Source: Metaruminococcus_A sp964607135 (GTDB lineage: Bacteria > Bacillota > Clostridia > Oscillospirales > Ruminococcaceae). From it: 23,320 bases of DNA. Positions 6,323-13,596 of the stretch are shown piece by piece. Within the stretch, counting starts at the first letter, position 1; each line of letters starts with the position of its first letter. The position numbers and the translations under genes were made by a program. Where the stretch lies: positions 1 through 23,320 of the forward strand of contig CAZSIV010000036.1 in NCBI GenBank assembly GCA_964607135.1. Direction: 5' to 3'. Below the pieces are notes generated by a model. That model did not search any database. It was given only the letters and a program-made list of their open reading frames with translations, and was not told where the DNA came from.

Positions 6323-7337
6323 TGGTCAGCACCTCCCCTTTTTCGATCCGGATGGGCGGCTCGATTTTTGGCGCATCGGGGTGGAGCAGCCAGGTAGCGG
6401 CATAGTGAGAGCCTCCTACATGGAAAAATGGGGGCTCTTCTTCGAAGTCGACCGCCAGCGCGTATTCGTTCCGCTCGGCAAATGCATCGCCCTTCGGCGG
6501 GCAGAGCAGGTCCGGCACCTGCCCGGGAATGGGGATGAGCGGCCCGCCAGTCGCCGCACAGGGGAGGGAACGGAACAATCCCCAGGTGTAAGGGTGCCGT
6601 GGATCGCTGTAAATCTCTTCCGCAGTTCCGCTTTCGACGATCTTTCCCGCGTACAGGACGGCGACCCGGTCGGCGATCTGTGCGACCACGCCGAGGTCGT
6701 GGGAGATAAAGAGGATGGCAATACCGGTTTTTTTCTGCAAGTCGGCGAGCAGCTTTAAAATCTGTGCCTGCACGGTGACGTCGAGCGCGGTGGTCGGCTC
6801 GTCCGCGATCAAAAGCTTGGGGTTTTCCGCCAGTGCGATGGCAATCACCACGCGCTGGAGCATCCCTCCCGAAAATTCTTGAGGATAGCTGTAGACCCGC
6901 TCATCCGGCCGGTCGATCCCGACCATCGACAGCAGCTCCAGCACTCGGCTTTTACAGGCCTGCCGGGACAGTTTTGTATGAGCCCGAACCGCTTCTGCCA
7001 GCTGTTTTCCGATGGGGAAGGTCGGGTCGAGGACAGCGGCCGGATTCTGGAACACCATCCCGATCTCCTTCCCGCGGATGGCGGCGAGCTCCCGTTCTCC
7101 CAGCTTGGAAATACATCTTCCGTCAAACAGGATTTCCCCTTCGGTGATCCGTCCGCAGCTGTGGAGGACGCCGGGGATGCTTTTGCAGATCACCGATTTC
7201 CCACAGCCGCTCTCCCCCACGAGGGCGAGCGTTTCCCCAGGACTGACCGAAAAGGAGATGCCGCGCACCGCCCGAAGCACGCCCCGCTCGGTCGTGAACT
7301 CGATTTTTAGATTTTTTACTTCCAGCAGCGGTTCCAT
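6315..7337 (-). CDS. Peptide/nickel-type ABC transporter ATPase, OppD/DppD-like
   Basis: A product of 340 residues, full length for the family. Walker A GESGCGKS (41-48), Q-loop in MVFQNP (Gln97), signature FSGGM (155-159), Walker B LLIADE (175-180) and His213 are all present, followed by the oligopeptide-transporter C-terminal region with HPYTWGL. It hydrolyses ATP on the cytoplasmic face as a heterodimer with the OppF-like protein. AGAAAGGA (7355-7348) lies 10 nt before the ATG as a normal ribosome binding site. It is separated from the rest of its operon (binding protein stop at 8225) by an AT-rich segment carrying a Nudix gene on the other strand, so it may need its own promoter. TATATT-like -10 sequences exist on the - strand near 7397-7416 but with poor -35 matches. 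Confidence 0.93.
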   Translation of the reverse strand: MEPLLEVKNLKIEFTTERGVLRAVRGISFSVSPGETLALVGESGCGKSVICKSIPGVLHSCGRITEGEILFDGRCISKLGERELAAIRGKEIGMVFQNPAAVLDPTFPIGKQLAEAVRAHTKLSRQACKSRVLELLSMVGIDRPDERVYSYPQEFSGGMLQRVVIAIALAENPKLLIADEPTTALDVTVQAQILKLLADLQKKTGIAILFISHDLGVVAQIADRVAVLYAGKIVESGTAEEIYSDPRHPYTWGLFRSLPCAATGGPLIPIPGQVPDLLCPPKGDAFAERNEYALAVDFEEEPPFFHVGGSHYAATWLLHPDAPKIEPPIRIEKGEVLTNG

Positions 7338-7473
7338 TTGCAGCGCTCCTTTCTTTGTTCAGTGATGGTATTTCTAAACCAGAACACTATTTGTTTAAAA
7401 TATACTGAATATACGAATTGTTTTTAAATTTGGCTGCATTCAAATCAGCGCATCCTGAAACCCTATGAGTTTG

Positions 7474-7502
7474 TTGAAAAGGCAGTATATTTATGATATT
7501 AT
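7474..7502 (+). promoter_or_regulatory. Promoter of the Nudix gene
   Basis: TTGAAA (7474-7479), 17-nt spacer, TATTAT (7497-7502). The start codon at 7565 lies about 55 nt downstream of the predicted transcription start. Confidence 0.6.
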
Positions 7503-7564
7503 GAAAATCCACAAATAAAGACGGCTCAAAATGGGAAAAGAAGAAATTAGAATGGAAGAGCCTT

Positions 7565-8056
7565 ATGAAAGAAATATTTGCTAAACCATGTGTTGGAGCA
7601 ATCATAGAAAAAAATATCGGCGACGAAACGTATATTCTCGTTCAGACCAGGCAAAAAGAAGACGGCGGTAAAACGAACGGTATGCTCGAAATCCCTGCCG
7701 GAAAGATTAGAGAGTATGAAGAAGTCTTTTCGACTTTACGCAGAGAAGTTATGGAGGAAACAGGACTGAATATAACGAAAATTCATGGGGAAGATGGTGC
7801 TGTTTCCATAGAAACAAATGGTGTTACAACTGTTTCTTTTACCCCATATTGCATCACCCAAAATTTGTCTGGCGCATATTCGATTATTTTAAATACATTT
7901 TTATGTGAAGCAGAGGGGGAATTATTGCTGAACACGAATGAAACAGAAAATATCCATTGGATGAGAGTGAGCGACCTTAAAAGATTAGTGGCAGAAGAGC
8001 CGGAAACGATATTTTTTATGCACATAATTGCGTTGAGGAAATATCTGGGACTATAA
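7565..8056 (+). CDS. Nudix hydrolase, possibly ADP-ribose pyrophosphatase-like
   Basis: A product of 163 residues with a complete Nudix box at 46-68: GKIREYE, then REVMEETGL, matching G-x5-E-x7-RE-x2-EE-x-G-hydrophobic, with metal-binding Glu61, Glu64 and Glu65. Such enzymes hydrolyse nucleoside diphosphates linked to another moiety; the upstream MLEIPAGK segment resembles ADP-ribose pyrophosphatases, but the substrate is uncertain. The ribosome binding site is GGAAGAG before ATG 7565. Base composition is markedly AT-rich compared with flanking genes, with many AAA, ATT and ATA codons. The gene lies on the opposite strand inside a transporter operon that it splits. Both features suggest acquisition by horizontal transfer. 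No transposase, integrase or flanking repeat is visible. Confidence 0.88.
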   Translation: MKEIFAKPCVGAIIEKNIGDETYILVQTRQKEDGGKTNGMLEIPAGKIREYEEVFSTLRREVMEETGLNITKIHGEDGAVSIETNGVTTVSFTPYCITQNLSGAYSIILNTFLCEAEGELLLNTNETENIHWMRVSDLKRLVAEEPETIFFMHIIALRKYLGL

Positions 8057-8161
8057 TCTTATAGAACCAAAAGCTGATAGGGATTTGTAGGCAGCGATTA
8101 AACGCAGATGAAACAGGGCTATTATTGACACGGTGAGAAATAAAATTTAGAACGATCCGTT

Positions 8162-8196
8162 TTTGAATCCCCGACAGTCTTTGCCGGGGATTCAAA
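8162..8196. repeat. 12-bp inverted repeat after the binding-protein gene
   Basis: TTTGAATCCCCG (8162-8173) pairs perfectly with CGGGGATTCAAA (8185-8196), loop 11 nt. It lies 29 nt past the stop of the binding-protein gene. No U-tract follows on either strand, so it may act as an mRNA 3' stabiliser, which could raise binding-protein levels over the ATPases, or as a weak bidirectional terminator. Confidence 0.6.
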
Positions 8197-8224
8197 TCTT
8201 ATCATTCCTTTTGGACGGCGGATA

Positions 8225-9775
8225 TTATTCGAGCGTCCAGGAAGCGACATTCCAGAAAATCCCGACGCCGTGATGTCCCAGCACAGTGTCTTTGGTGATC
8301 CCTTTGATGTTCGACGCGCCGACATAGATGGCGTCGACGTAGGCGATAAAGGTATAGGGCAGGTCTTTGGCAAGCTCCTCTTGAAATTCCCGGTAGAGGG
8401 CGAGCCGCTCTGAATCCACGCCGGTCTCCCGTGCCCGCTGCAAAAGGCTGTCAACTGCGGCGTTGGAATAACCGCTGTAGTTGGCTCCTTTGCCAGTGCC
8501 GAAGACCTTATAGGTGTGATCGTCCGGGTCGAAGGGACTGCCCCAGCCAATCAGGTAGGTCTCCTGGTTGGCCCAGTCGATGCTGGCGTTGACGGAAACC
8601 GTGACGTCCGCTCCGACGGCCCGAAGCTGCTGAGCGCAGATGTTGGCCATGTCGATCCGCACCTGGTCGCCCTCACTGCAATTAATCTTAAACCGGAGGG
8701 GGGTATCCCCCTTTTGATAGATGCCGTCGTCACCCAGCTTCCAGCCTGCGGCTTCCAGCAAGCTGCGGGTTTTATCCGGCTGATAGCTGAATTTCTCCAT
8801 CGCCTCGTTGTTGTAGGGGCCGGCCTGAAGCGGGGAATAGGCGGCTGTCCCATGCCCTAGGAGGACGCTCTCGATCACCGCCTCCCGATCGATCGCATAG
8901 CTCAGCGCGTTCGGAAGCTCCCGGTTGTTTTTGAAAAGGTCGTTGTTGAAATTGTAGAGGATTCCCCGGTAATCTGCGGTCGTCATGTCGTAGACGGTGA
9001 AGCCTTCCGCCTGCCGGAACTGTTCTGCATCCTGCGGGGAGATCTGGGCGAAATCGAGCTCTCCGGATTGCAGCTGGAGGGCTCTCGTCTTTTCGTCGGC
9101 GACGATTTTGAAGATGATTTTGTCGATTTGGGGCACACCGTCAAAATAGGCGGTGTTTTTTTCTAAGGTGATGCTCTGCCCCTGATCCCAGTTTGTCAGC
9201 CGGTAGGGGCCGGTTCCAACCGGTTTCTGATTGAAGGGGTCGGCGGCGAGGTCTTTCCCATCCAGAAGATGCTTCGGGAGGATGCCGATTGTCAGATAAT
9301 CCAGAAGCGCCACATTTGGAGCACGCAGGGCGATTTTGACCGTCGTGTCGTCCGGCGTTTCGATCCCGGTGATATCCTCGTAATTCGACGCGATTTCGGA
9401 GAGATTGTCCGGGTTTATGATGGCTTCCAGGGTGAATTTGACGTCGGCCGAGGTGAACGCTTCCCCGTCGTGCCATTTGACATCGTCCCGGAGATGGAAG
9501 GTGTAGGTGAGGCTTGCCGTATCAAAGCTCCAGTCTTTAGCCAAGGAGGGGACGATTTGATTGTTTTGGTCGCGGGCGGTCAGGCCGGAAAAGATCAGGG
9601 AGTTGATTTCCCCGTGTTCGTAAAGGGCGGGGTTGATGCTGGTGTAGTTCCCGCTCCCGTAAACGAGGGTGCTTTCTTTCCCGCCGCCTTCAGTACAGGC
9701 GGCAAAAGAGCAGAGCAAAAATGTGACGAGAAGCAAAGCGGCCAGCCGTCTTGCTTTTGTTATAAATTGCTGCAT
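8225..9775 (-). CDS. Peptide/nickel-type ABC transporter substrate-binding lipoprotein (SBP family 5)
   Basis: A product of 516 residues. The N-terminus has basic residues, a hydrophobic core (LAALLLVTFLLCSF) and a lipobox-like FAAC with Cys27 as the likely lipid-modified residue, placing the mature protein on the outer face of the membrane. The body is an SBP_bac_5 fold (PF00496): LIFSGLTARD, LAKDWSFD, YTFHLRDDVKWHDGEAFTSA, PVGTGPYRL and NALSYAIDREAV are all family landmarks. The substrate (peptide, nickel or another small ligand) cannot be read from sequence by eye. ATG 9775 is chosen because it gives a proper signal peptide and has AAAGGA upstream; the frame opens further at 9868 inside the permease gene. 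It overlaps the permease gene by 16 nt. Confidence 0.92.
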   Translation of the reverse strand: MQQFITKARRLAALLLVTFLLCSFAACTEGGGKESTLVYGSGNYTSINPALYEHGEINSLIFSGLTARDQNNQIVPSLAKDWSFDTASLTYTFHLRDDVKWHDGEAFTSADVKFTLEAIINPDNLSEIASNYEDITGIETPDDTTVKIALRAPNVALLDYLTIGILPKHLLDGKDLAADPFNQKPVGTGPYRLTNWDQGQSITLEKNTAYFDGVPQIDKIIFKIVADEKTRALQLQSGELDFAQISPQDAEQFRQAEGFTVYDMTTADYRGILYNFNNDLFKNNRELPNALSYAIDREAVIESVLLGHGTAAYSPLQAGPYNNEAMEKFSYQPDKTRSLLEAAGWKLGDDGIYQKGDTPLRFKINCSEGDQVRIDMANICAQQLRAVGADVTVSVNASIDWANQETYLIGWGSPFDPDDHTYKVFGTGKGANYSGYSNAAVDSLLQRARETGVDSERLALYREFQEELAKDLPYTFIAYVDAIYVGASNIKGITKDTVLGHHGVGIFWNVASWTLE

Positions 9776-10647
9776 TTTCGGTTGTTTTCCTTTCGAATGT
9801 AATTTCCAAGGTCGGTGATACAGACGAGGGTGGCGATCAAAAAAAGCCCCGGTATGACGATCAGCCACCAGTTTCCGGTCATCAGCGCCCGGTCGGCCTG
9901 GGAGAGCAGGCTCCCCCAGGATACGGTTTCCACCGGGAGGCCGATCCCCAGAAAGCTCAGGGTAGCCTCGGCGCTGATCGCCGCCCCGACGTTGGAGACC
10001 ACCATAAACATCAGGGAGGGGATCAGCCCGGGGAGGAGATGCTTTGTCAGGAGATACCAGAAGCCTGCGCCCATCGTTCGGGCCGCCTCGATATAGACGC
10101 TGTCTTTCATCCTTTTTACCTCTGTCCGCACAACCTTCGCCATATTCATCCAGCTCGTCGCGCCGATCACCAGCGCCAGAGAGAACGGATCGCTCTGGCC
10201 GATCACAGCTTGCAGGAAGATGACGGTCAGGATCGAGGGGATACTCATGGCGATTTCAGAAAGCCGCATCATCGCATCGTCGGCAGCCCGCGGCAGGCAG
10301 GCGCTCACACTTCCGTAGACGACGGCGATCGCCGTCGAAACCGCCGCGGCCAGAAAGCCGATCAGGAGGGAGATTCGCCCTCCGTACCAGATCATCGAAA
10401 AAATGTCCCGCCCCAGAGGGTCTGTCCCAAAAAAGAAGGAGGAGCAGGGCGGAACGGACAGATGCGCAAGGTCGAGATACTGCGGGTCGTGGTTCATGAA
10501 AAGCTCTGCAAAGAGACAGCCGAAGAGGATGACCCCCAAAACGGCGGAAGCGGCGATAGGAGGACGGCTCCGTTTGGGCTTTGCGGGTTCTCCCGCCTGC
10601 GGTTTCGCCGGTTTATATCCAACCAGCCGAAAGGGATTCTCACTCAA
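9760..10647 (-). CDS. Peptide/nickel-type ABC transporter permease, DppC/OppC-like
   Basis: A product of 295 residues with an N-terminal cytoplasmic extension rich in Lys and Pro (about 1-30), a first membrane segment (ASAVLGVILFGCLFAELF), the family motif FFFGTDPLGRDIFSMIWYGGR, and five further membrane segments. The ATPase-coupling EAA loop is EAARTMGAGFWYLLTKHLLP. It forms the membrane channel with the DppB-like permease. Its start overlaps the upstream permease stop (ATGA, 10644-10647) and its end overlaps the binding-protein start, showing tight operon organisation. Confidence 0.92.
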   Translation of the reverse strand: MSENPFRLVGYKPAKPQAGEPAKPKRSRPPIAASAVLGVILFGCLFAELFMNHDPQYLDLAHLSVPPCSSFFFGTDPLGRDIFSMIWYGGRISLLIGFLAAAVSTAIAVVYGSVSACLPRAADDAMMRLSEIAMSIPSILTVIFLQAVIGQSDPFSLALVIGATSWMNMAKVVRTEVKRMKDSVYIEAARTMGAGFWYLLTKHLLPGLIPSLMFMVVSNVGAAISAEATLSFLGIGLPVETVSWGSLLSQADRALMTGNWWLIVIPGLFLIATLVCITDLGNYIRKENNRKCSNL

Positions 10648-11630
10648 TGGAGGAACCCCCTTTTCGTCTGCCGCATTCTGGGGTCGATGCGTCCGTTTAG
10701 AAATTGAGCCAGGAAATTCGCCAGAATGACGACTGTGCCGGTCAGCAGAGTCAGAACCAGAAGCATGTTGTAATCGTGGTACTTTGCGCTTTCAAAGCAG
10801 AGGGAACCGAGCCCAGGGTAGGAGAAAACCTTTTCGGCGATATAGGTGCCGCCCAGAATATGGGGAACGGAAATTGCCGCCAGGCTGATGAAAAAGGGCA
10901 TGATGTTCCGCACACAATGCTTCCATAGGATCACCCGCCTGCTTAACCCTTTGGTGCGGCAGAGCAGGACATAGTCCTGCTTCAGCTCTTCCAAAAGCTT
11001 GTTCCGGATCAGATAGGCGTAGTACCAAAGGTGGCTTAAAACCAGCACGGCGAGCGGGAGGACCAGATGCCGAAGCCGCCCGAAAAGGTCGTTCGGCGAG
11101 CCGATGGGATAGGCCCCGCCCGAGGGAAGCCATTTTAACAGGACGCTGAAAAGAAGGATCAGGATCAGCGCGATCCAGAAGGATGGAATGCAGTGCAGAA
11201 CTGTCCCGACCTTGCAGATCATCCGGTCGGCGAGGCTGTCCTCCCTGAGCGCGCAGAAGATCCCCAGCGCCAGCGCCAGCAGAAAGGTGAGCAGATACCC
11301 GCCTCCGCCCAGCAGAACAGTGTTAAAGCAGGTGTTGCTGATCACTTGGGAGACCGGTTGCTTGTACTGAAAGGAGATGCCGAAATCCCCCTGTGCGGCG
11401 TTTGCAATCCATCTGCCGTACTGGATGTAGATCGGCTGATCCAAGCCCAGCTTTTCCATGGCGGCCGCCCGTTCGGCGCTGTTCATCCGCTCGGCGGACT
11501 CCCCATAGTAAGAGCGCAGAGGATCGCCGGGGGCGAGCCTTGACATGTAAAAGACGGCCAGAGAGAGCAAAAAAAGGGCCAGCACCGCCTGAAGCAGTCC
11601 CTTAGACACCGCAAAAATGGTTTGTTTCAA
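10644..11630 (-). CDS. Peptide/nickel-type ABC transporter permease, DppB/OppB-like
   Basis: A product of 328 residues with about six membrane segments. The first (LLQAVLALFLLSLAVFYMSR) is followed by the family motif RLAPGDPLRSYYG and a periplasmic loop with AAMEKLGLDQPIYIQYGRW. The coupling loop includes RTKGLSRRVILWKHCVRN. A TTG start at 11630 is preferred, with GGGGAG 6 nt upstream. The open frame continues to 11696 but that part runs through the leader terminator and has no ribosome binding site. First structural gene of the transporter operon, preceded by a leader of about 170 nt with a possible attenuator. Confidence 0.9.
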   Translation of the reverse strand: MKQTIFAVSKGLLQAVLALFLLSLAVFYMSRLAPGDPLRSYYGESAERMNSAERAAAMEKLGLDQPIYIQYGRWIANAAQGDFGISFQYKQPVSQVISNTCFNTVLLGGGGYLLTFLLALALGIFCALREDSLADRMICKVGTVLHCIPSFWIALILILLFSVLLKWLPSGGAYPIGSPNDLFGRLRHLVLPLAVLVLSHLWYYAYLIRNKLLEELKQDYVLLCRTKGLSRRVILWKHCVRNIMPFFISLAAISVPHILGGTYIAEKVFSYPGLGSLCFESAKYHDYNMLLVLTLLTGTVVILANFLAQFLNGRIDPRMRQTKRGFLH

Positions 11631-11653
11631 GATGCACTCCCCTTTTTTGACAG

Positions 11654-11703
11654 AAAAAAACGAAGAAAGGTTCCCGGCTTCTGCCGAAAGACGCAATCTT
11701 CGT
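11654..11703 (-). terminator. Leader terminator/attenuator before the transporter operon
   Basis: On the - strand, ACGAAGA (11703-11697) pairs with TCTTCGT (11666-11660), with an inner stem CGGC-AGAA-GCCG (11686-11675), followed by a run of seven T (11660-11654). A competing hairpin, CGAAGA (11702-11697) with TCTTTCG (11691-11685), uses the same 5' arm. Mutually exclusive structures of this kind are typical of transcription attenuation. It lies 24 nt before the TTG start of the permease gene. Confidence 0.65.
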
Positions 11704-11714
11704 GATTCTGAACT

Positions 11715-11780
11715 TTATAATATTTGGGATAAAGTACCGCCTGTTTTCGACCCGCATTCTTGCGGCTGGAGGGCCTTCAT
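11715..11780 (-). CDS. Possible 21-codon leader peptide in the transporter leader
   Basis: An open frame of 21 codons (beginning MKALQPQECG, ending TLSQIL) with a moderate AAGG ribosome binding site 4 nt before its ATG. It stops 12 nt before the attenuator stem. It contains a perfect hairpin CCGCA-AGAA-TGCGG (11765-11752) with the same AGAA loop as the terminator's inner stem. Position between promoter and terminator suggests a regulatory leader peptide, but it could be a chance frame within a riboswitch-like leader. Confidence 0.35.
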   Translation of the reverse strand: MKALQPQECGSKTGGTLSQIL

Positions 11781-11808
11781 GACACCTTTTGTTTCAGACG
11801 ACAGGGTT

Positions 11809-11838
11809 ACTATATCATAGGGCGGTTTCTCCTGTCAA
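11809..11838 (-). promoter_or_regulatory. Promoter of the ABC transporter operon
   Basis: On the - strand, a perfect TTGACA (11838-11833), an 18-nt spacer and TATAGT (11814-11809). Predicted transcription start near 11802. Confidence 0.7.
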
Positions 11839-11850
11839 GCGCACAGCTGC

Positions 11851-11876
11851 AAGAAAACGGAATCGAGCGATTTCCG
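11851..11876 (-). terminator. Intrinsic terminator after ldh
   Basis: On the - strand, CGG-A-AATCG pairs with CGATT-CCG (11876-11868 with 11865-11858; one bulged A), followed by TTTTCTT (11857-11851). It separates ldh from the transporter promoter. Confidence 0.6.
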
Positions 11877-11929
11877 CCTGCCTTTTTCCGCAATTGTTCT
11901 ATTTTTGATCCAGGACGGGAAAGCTGCGG

Positions 11930-12892
11930 TCACCTTCCACCCTCCAGGTTTAAATCCTGATAGACGGCTTGGAGGGTACCGCAGGAGTCCTTGAATTTCT
12001 TCTGTTCCTCTTCGTTGAGCGGGAGCTCCAGCACCTTGCGGATCCCGCTGCGGTTGACGATGCAGGGGACGCCGGCAAAAACGCCGTTTTCTCCGTATTC
12101 GCCGCGGAGCATGGCGGAGACGGTCAGGACGCTGTTTTCATCCCCGAAAATCGCCTTTGTAATCCGGACCATCGCCATTCCGATTCCGTAATAGGTCGCT
12201 TTCTTCGCTTTGATGATTTCCTGTGCCGCCCCCCGCACCTCGTCGCTGATCCGCTTTAAATCGGCGTCGGAGCAGTTGATATCGGGCTGGCTGCAAATTT
12301 CACGGATCGGCTTGGTGGCGAGCATCGCCTGCGACCAGGGGACAAATTCACTGTCGCCGTGCTCGCCGATGACGTAGGCGTGGATGTTCCGCGGGTCGAC
12401 CGAGAGGTGGTTTCCCAGCAGATAGCGCAGCCTCGCCGTGTCGAGCGCCGTGCCGGTTCCGAGCACCCGCCGGGGGTTGAAGCCGGAGAGGGAGCAGGTG
12501 ATCCGGGTCATGATGTCGACCGGATTGGTCGCCACCAGAAAGATGCCGTTAAAACCCGATTCTCCGACCGGATCGACGATGGAGTGGAACACCTCGGCGT
12601 TGCGCTGGAGAAGGTTCAAGCGGGATTCCCCCGGCTTTTGTGCGACGCCCGCACAGATGACGACGATGTCCGCATCCGAGCAGTCGCGGTATTCCCCGGC
12701 GCAGATTTTCATGTGGGAGGAGGAAAAAGCCAGGCCGTGGTTTAAGTCCATCGCCTCCCCGCGGGCCCGTTCCCGGTCTAAGTCGATGAGGACGAGCTCG
12801 TCGCAGGCGCTTTGATTTAAAAGGGCATAGGCGTAGCTCATCCCCACCATCCCGGCGCCGATGAGAACGACTTTTCGTTTATCTGTTGCCAT
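11930..12892 (-). CDS. ldh: L-lactate dehydrogenase (NAD-dependent)
   Basis: A product of 320 residues that interconverts pyruvate and L-lactate with NAD(H) in the cytoplasm. The Rossmann motif is GAGMVG (12-17). Gln85 in AGVAQKPGESR is the residue that favours pyruvate over oxaloacetate (malate dehydrogenases have Arg there). Arg91, Asp151 and Arg154 (DTAR) and catalytic His178 (GEHGDSE) are present. ATG 12892 is used because AAGGAA precedes it closely and family members begin there; the frame extends to 12970 within the upstream gene. It lies 38 nt downstream of the desulfoferrodoxin gene on the same strand, so the two may be cotranscribed, linking NADH recycling with oxygen-stress protection. 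Confidence 0.93.
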   Translation of the reverse strand: MATDKRKVVLIGAGMVGMSYAYALLNQSACDELVLIDLDRERARGEAMDLNHGLAFSSSHMKICAGEYRDCSDADIVVICAGVAQKPGESRLNLLQRNAEVFHSIVDPVGESGFNGIFLVATNPVDIMTRITCSLSGFNPRRVLGTGTALDTARLRYLLGNHLSVDPRNIHAYVIGEHGDSEFVPWSQAMLATKPIREICSQPDINCSDADLKRISDEVRGAAQEIIKAKKATYYGIGMAMVRITKAIFGDENSVLTVSAMLRGEYGENGVFAGVPCIVNRSGIRKVLELPLNEEEQKKFKDSCGTLQAVYQDLNLEGGR

Positions 12893-12930
12893 ATAGGTTC
12901 CTTCTTTCCGTATAGATGAATCGTTGAGCC

Positions 12931-13314
12931 TTATTCGACTTCGGTTTTCCAGAGGCCGTGCAGGCTGCAATAAGCAAAGGCGGCGACGGGTTCGTCGTCT
13001 TCCAGTGAAAAAACGGCGCGGGGTGCTTCATCCGGGAGGAGGCCCTTCCGCTGCCCTCCCTTTTTGGTTTGCAGGTAGATCCAGCGGATCGAATGCTCTT
13101 TCGCCATCGGGTGGGAGGTCTCTCCGACTTCGACAGTCACCTTGTTTCCGCTGATCTTCACGACCGGAAGGTGTTTTTCCCCGGCGCCTTCCGAAGCGTT
13201 TGCATCCAGCTGCTTCATCGGCTCCTTACAGCAGAAGATGGGAACGCCGGCGCTGTGGATCATCCCAACAAGATTGCCGCAGTGGGCGCAGATAAAAAAT
13301 TTGTGGTCGTCCAT
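12931..13314 (-). CDS. Desulfoferrodoxin (superoxide reductase)
   Basis: A product of 127 residues that reduces superoxide to hydrogen peroxide without making oxygen, a typical defence in anaerobes. The N-terminal desulforedoxin domain has all four iron ligands (Cys9, Cys12, Cys28, Cys29). The catalytic domain has the Fe(His)4Cys ligands His48 (EKH), His68 (SHPM), His74 (EHS), Cys116 and His119 (CSLHG), with Glu46-Lys47 beside the site. It is therefore a complete two-iron class enzyme. GGAGGAATT precedes ATG 13314; the frame extends to 13377 but that part crosses the leader hairpin. It is the first gene before ldh and is divergent from the hem operon. Confidence 0.95.
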   Translation of the reverse strand: MDDHKFFICAHCGNLVGMIHSAGVPIFCCKEPMKQLDANASEGAGEKHLPVVKISGNKVTVEVGETSHPMAKEHSIRWIYLQTKKGGQRKGLLPDEAPRAVFSLEDDEPVAAFAYCSLHGLWKTEVE

Positions 13315-13342
13315 TTTAATTCCTCCTGTTTGGTTGAAAATA

Positions 13343-13372
13343 CGTCCGCCTGCTGCTGTAAGTCTGCGGACG
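13343..13372 (-). promoter_or_regulatory. Leader hairpin before the desulfoferrodoxin gene
   Basis: CGTCCGC (13343-13349) pairs with GCGGACG (13366-13372) over a 16-nt loop. On the - strand it is followed by TATTTTC, 29 nt from the start codon. It may be a leader structure or weak attenuator. I found no convincing promoter for this operon by eye in 13380-13530. Confidence 0.35.
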
Positions 13373-13532
13373 GACATGCTTTAATTGGGACATCTTAGGT
13401 TAGCATTTCCCTTTTTCGGGCAGAAAAACAGCCGAAGCGTTTATTTTTGCGTGAAATCAAGGGAAACGCCTGCTTTTTTGAACGATCAGGGGAAGAATGT
13501 AAAAGAACCCTGTCAAAAAAGCGCCAATGGAA

Positions 13533-13561
13533 TTGCAAATTTTTTGACATTGCGGTATCAT
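13533..13561 (+). promoter_or_regulatory. Promoter of the hem operon
   Basis: TTGCAA (13533-13538), 17-nt spacer, TATCAT (13556-13561). A consensus TTGACA (13544-13549) lies inside this spacer but has no good -10 at the right distance. The predicted leader is only about 25-30 nt, leaving no room for a riboswitch. Confidence 0.5.
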
Positions 13562-13596
13562 GGTTGCAGAACATAAGGCTGCTGCGGGGAAAATGA

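Noticed and set aside
11715..11760. T-box riboswitch in the transporter leader (AGGCGGTAC segment)
   Set aside because: It lacks the UGGN antiterminator bulge sequence and a recognisable stem I, and the leader is short for a T-box.
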